A stretch of 23,232 bases of DNA from an uncultured Bacilli bacterium (lineage in GTDB: Bacteria > Bacillota_I > Bacilli_A > RF39 > UBA660): the NCBI GenBank assembly GCA_944332375.1, contig CALVJU010000084.1, positions 1-23,232 on the forward strand, given 5' to 3'. Both the position numbers and the translations under genes were made by a program. Under the pieces are notes generated by a model, which ran no database searches, had not been told where the DNA came from, and was given only the letters and a program-made list of their open reading frames with translations. Numbering within the stretch: the first letter of the stretch is position 1; each line of letters starts with the position of its first letter. Below are positions 21,859 through 23,232 of this stretch, piece by piece.

Positions 21859-22907
21859 CTTCTATATTGTCTATGTTGTAGACGTGCTAATTGAAATTTT
21901 AATTGTTGGTTTTCACGTGATAATTCTTCTAGTCTTCTCTCAAGCACTGCTTCCGAATCAACGATTTGACGTTCTGGATGACGATCATGATAATCTGTTA
22001 CAATCTTTCCTTTTGTTAAAATTTCTTGGATTGCTTTTGGTCCTAGTGCTGGGATTCCTGATAAAATTTGTCCAGGGCGTGGAGAACGTAACATGGCAAA
22101 GAACTCATTTCCATCTTTGAACTTTTTACTTCTACGAATCGCATATGATATTCTAGTGGGGAACCCAAATGCATAACAAATTGCTTCAATAGGGGTTCGA
22201 TTGACTTCACTGATCTTTGGGTCTTCATCAAAGTACTGACATTTTAATAAATCATAGCCCCGAAGAATACCAAGATAATGAGGGTCATCGACAATCGATC
22301 GTACAAAATCTTGATCTTCCATTTTTAGAAATAAGTCACCGATTGTTTGCATTTGTAACTGGCGTAAAAGATTTAAAGATGGTAAAGAGAAAAGGCCTAC
22401 TTGACTATCTAATAAATAAGAATAGATCTGTTCTTTTTCTAAAAATAATTCGTTCGCTGGTACAGTTTCTGATGTTCTTTGCTGGGGTTGAATGGACTTT
22501 AAAAACAGTTCTTTGATACAGTCAGGGGAAAGATAAGTAATTGCTTCTGGAAATCTTTCTAAAAACTGAAGATAATGCGTATGGGTTAAATGTTCTCTTC
22601 CTTGAATCCAATCAGGATATGGGGTGTTTTTGATGCAGATATCTACTAATGTAGGAGTCAACAATTCATCGGGAATCAACATTGTAAATTCTGGAGCTGT
22701 AAGGCAGGCCCAAACAAGAAATTCTTCATTCCATAAAGTTTCATCCATATCAAAAATAGATACTCCTTGATAATCAATATTTTTTAATGAATAAGTAGTC
22801 TGGTGAACTTCATCCCAAACATAGTAAACTTTACCAGAATAAAACTCCTTGAAAGAAAATGGCAGTGTTTCTTCTGATGGATGAAGCCATGTATAACGAT
22901 TCGACAT
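21855..22907 (-). CDS. Protein of unknown function with helix-hairpin-helix-like segments, 350 aa
   Basis: No overall family is recognised. Residues 1-70 are aromatic and acidic (FYSGKVYYVWDEVHQ, IFDMDETLWN). Residues about 173-205 (LFSLPSLNLLRQLQMQTIGDL onward) resemble the helix-hairpin-helix fold of the RNA polymerase alpha C-terminal domain. A second such element lies at about 281-297 (ILSGIPALGPKAIQEI), and the C-terminus is a short coil (LEELSRENQQLKFQLARLQ). This suggests a nucleic-acid-binding protein; that is inference. The ATG at 22907 has a strong AGGAGGAGG upstream and follows an extended -10 promoter. An upstream in-frame extension to 23033 would cross the promoter and is rejected. 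No signal peptide is present. Confidence 0.78.
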   Translation of the reverse strand: MSNRYTWLHPSEETLPFSFKEFYSGKVYYVWDEVHQTTYSLKNIDYQGVSIFDMDETLWNEEFLVWACLTAPEFTMLIPDELLTPTLVDICIKNTPYPDWIQGREHLTHTHYLQFLERFPEAITYLSPDCIKELFLKSIQPQQRTSETVPANELFLEKEQIYSYLLDSQVGLFSLPSLNLLRQLQMQTIGDLFLKMEDQDFVRSIVDDPHYLGILRGYDLLKCQYFDEDPKISEVNRTPIEAICYAFGFPTRISYAIRRSKKFKDGNEFFAMLRSPRPGQILSGIPALGPKAIQEILTKGKIVTDYHDRHPERQIVDSEAVLERRLEELSRENQQLKFQLARLQHRQYRR

Positions 22908-22935
22908 TTTCTCCTCCTCCTTAAGATTTGCTCGT

Positions 22936-22944
22936 ATTATACCA
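22936..22944 (-). promoter_or_regulatory. Extended -10 promoter of the HhH-like gene
   Basis: TG-G-TATAAT lies on the minus strand, and the -35 is poor. It is divergent from the promoter at 22983-22991, with the two -10 boxes about 40 nt apart. Confidence 0.65.
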
Positions 22945-22982
22945 CAAAAAATAAAATTTGCTGCATGAATTGTTTCAATATC

Positions 22983-22991
22983 TGTTATAAT
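22983..22991 (+). promoter_or_regulatory. Extended -10 promoter of the partial plus-strand gene
   Basis: TG-T-TATAAT lies 22 nt before the start codon, with AGGAGGAG between. The -35 region is poor. Confidence 0.65.
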
Positions 22992-23013
22992 AAAGACAAT
23001 AGGAGGAGAAAAC

Positions 23014-23232
23014 ATGACATTTGAAGAGATCATTCGACAAGAAATTGAGAAAATAAATATAGATACTTTAAAATATCAACAAGCCATACAAAGGCTATTT
23101 CAAGAAAAATTAGTTCCAACTGGAGAAGGACAACAGTTAAAATATCGTGATTTGTCTTACTCCCAACAACAAGACTTCCTCTTCTGTAAGAATGAACTGT
23201 TGATTGCACAAGCAAAGAAGACACTTCTTTTC
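23014..23232 (+). CDS. N-terminal part of an unidentified protein (runs off the window)
   Basis: The ATG at 23014 is preceded by AGGAGGAG at good spacing and an extended -10 promoter. The frame stays open for 73 codons to the last base. The visible part is helical and charged, starting MTFEEIIRQEIEKIN, with LKYQQAIQRLFQEKLVPTG and a LIAQAKKTLLF stretch at the cut. There is no signal peptide, and I do not recognise the family. It is transcribed away from the HhH-like gene. Confidence 0.75.
   Translation, partial: MTFEEIIRQEIEKINIDTLKYQQAIQRLFQEKLVPTGEGQQLKYRDLSYSQQQDFLFCKNELLIAQAKKTLLF

Noticed and set aside
22908..23033. N-terminal extension of the HhH-like protein to 23033
   Set aside because: It would cross its own -10 box and the divergent promoter. 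The ATG at 22907 has a strong ribosome site.

Overview
This is a 23.2 kb chromosomal window from a low-GC Gram-positive bacterium (Bacillota). The AT-rich coding, purine-rich Shine-Dalgarno sites, sigma-A type promoters (TTGnnn-N17-TAnnnT, often with a TGn extension), many intrinsic terminators, and gene order all point there. The run ireB-ruvX-DUF1292-mltG-trmR and trhP-trhP-greA resembles the yrzL-yrrK-yrzB-yrrL-yrrM-yrrN-yrrO-greA stretch of Bacillus subtilis. I cannot name the species; a gut-type member of the Bacilli/Erysipelotrichia or Clostridia is plausible. Nearly every gene is on the minus strand.

Layout: (1) 1-66 is the end of a plus-strand gene, followed by a hairpin shared with the converging minus-strand operon gltX plus a 165-codon hypothetical gene. 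(2) About 2300-2590 holds tRNA-Gln(CTG) on the minus strand, placed just upstream of gltX but separated from it by a terminator, and a divergent tRNA-Leu(GAG). (3) 2680-7163 is an accessory block of genes I do not recognise: two small cytosolic-looking proteins, a terminator-rich gap, and four genes for proteins with membrane hairpins and coiled coils. Two of those four are paralogs sharing a nearly identical C-terminal tail, and one of the two is cut short by a single CAA-to-TAA change. (4) 7257-9606 is a two-gene ABC exporter (NatA/NatB-like) with its own promoter and terminator. (5) 9610-12219 is uppS-cdsA-rseP, lacking the dxr gene that often lies between cdsA and rseP. (6) 12249-13566 is the trigger factor gene, with its own promoter and terminator. 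(7) 13578-16255 is a Cys-poor and a Cys-rich U32 protein (TrhP pair) followed by greA. (8) 16276-19127 holds two separately transcribed genes for exported proteins: an SLT-like putative muramidase and a 534-residue protein of unknown function. They sit between trmR and the trhP pair, which are close neighbours in B. subtilis. (9) 19129-21821 is the operon ireB-ruvX-DUF1292-mltG-trmR. (10) 21829-23232 is a protein with helix-hairpin-helix-like segments and a divergent partial gene running off the end.

The core genes serve tRNA charging and wobble-uridine modification, undecaprenyl and phospholipid synthesis, envelope proteolysis and peptidoglycan processing, transcription elongation and protein folding. 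The most likely undescribed material is the membrane-hairpin/coiled-coil cluster at 4149-7221. The exported pair at 16276-19127 comes second.
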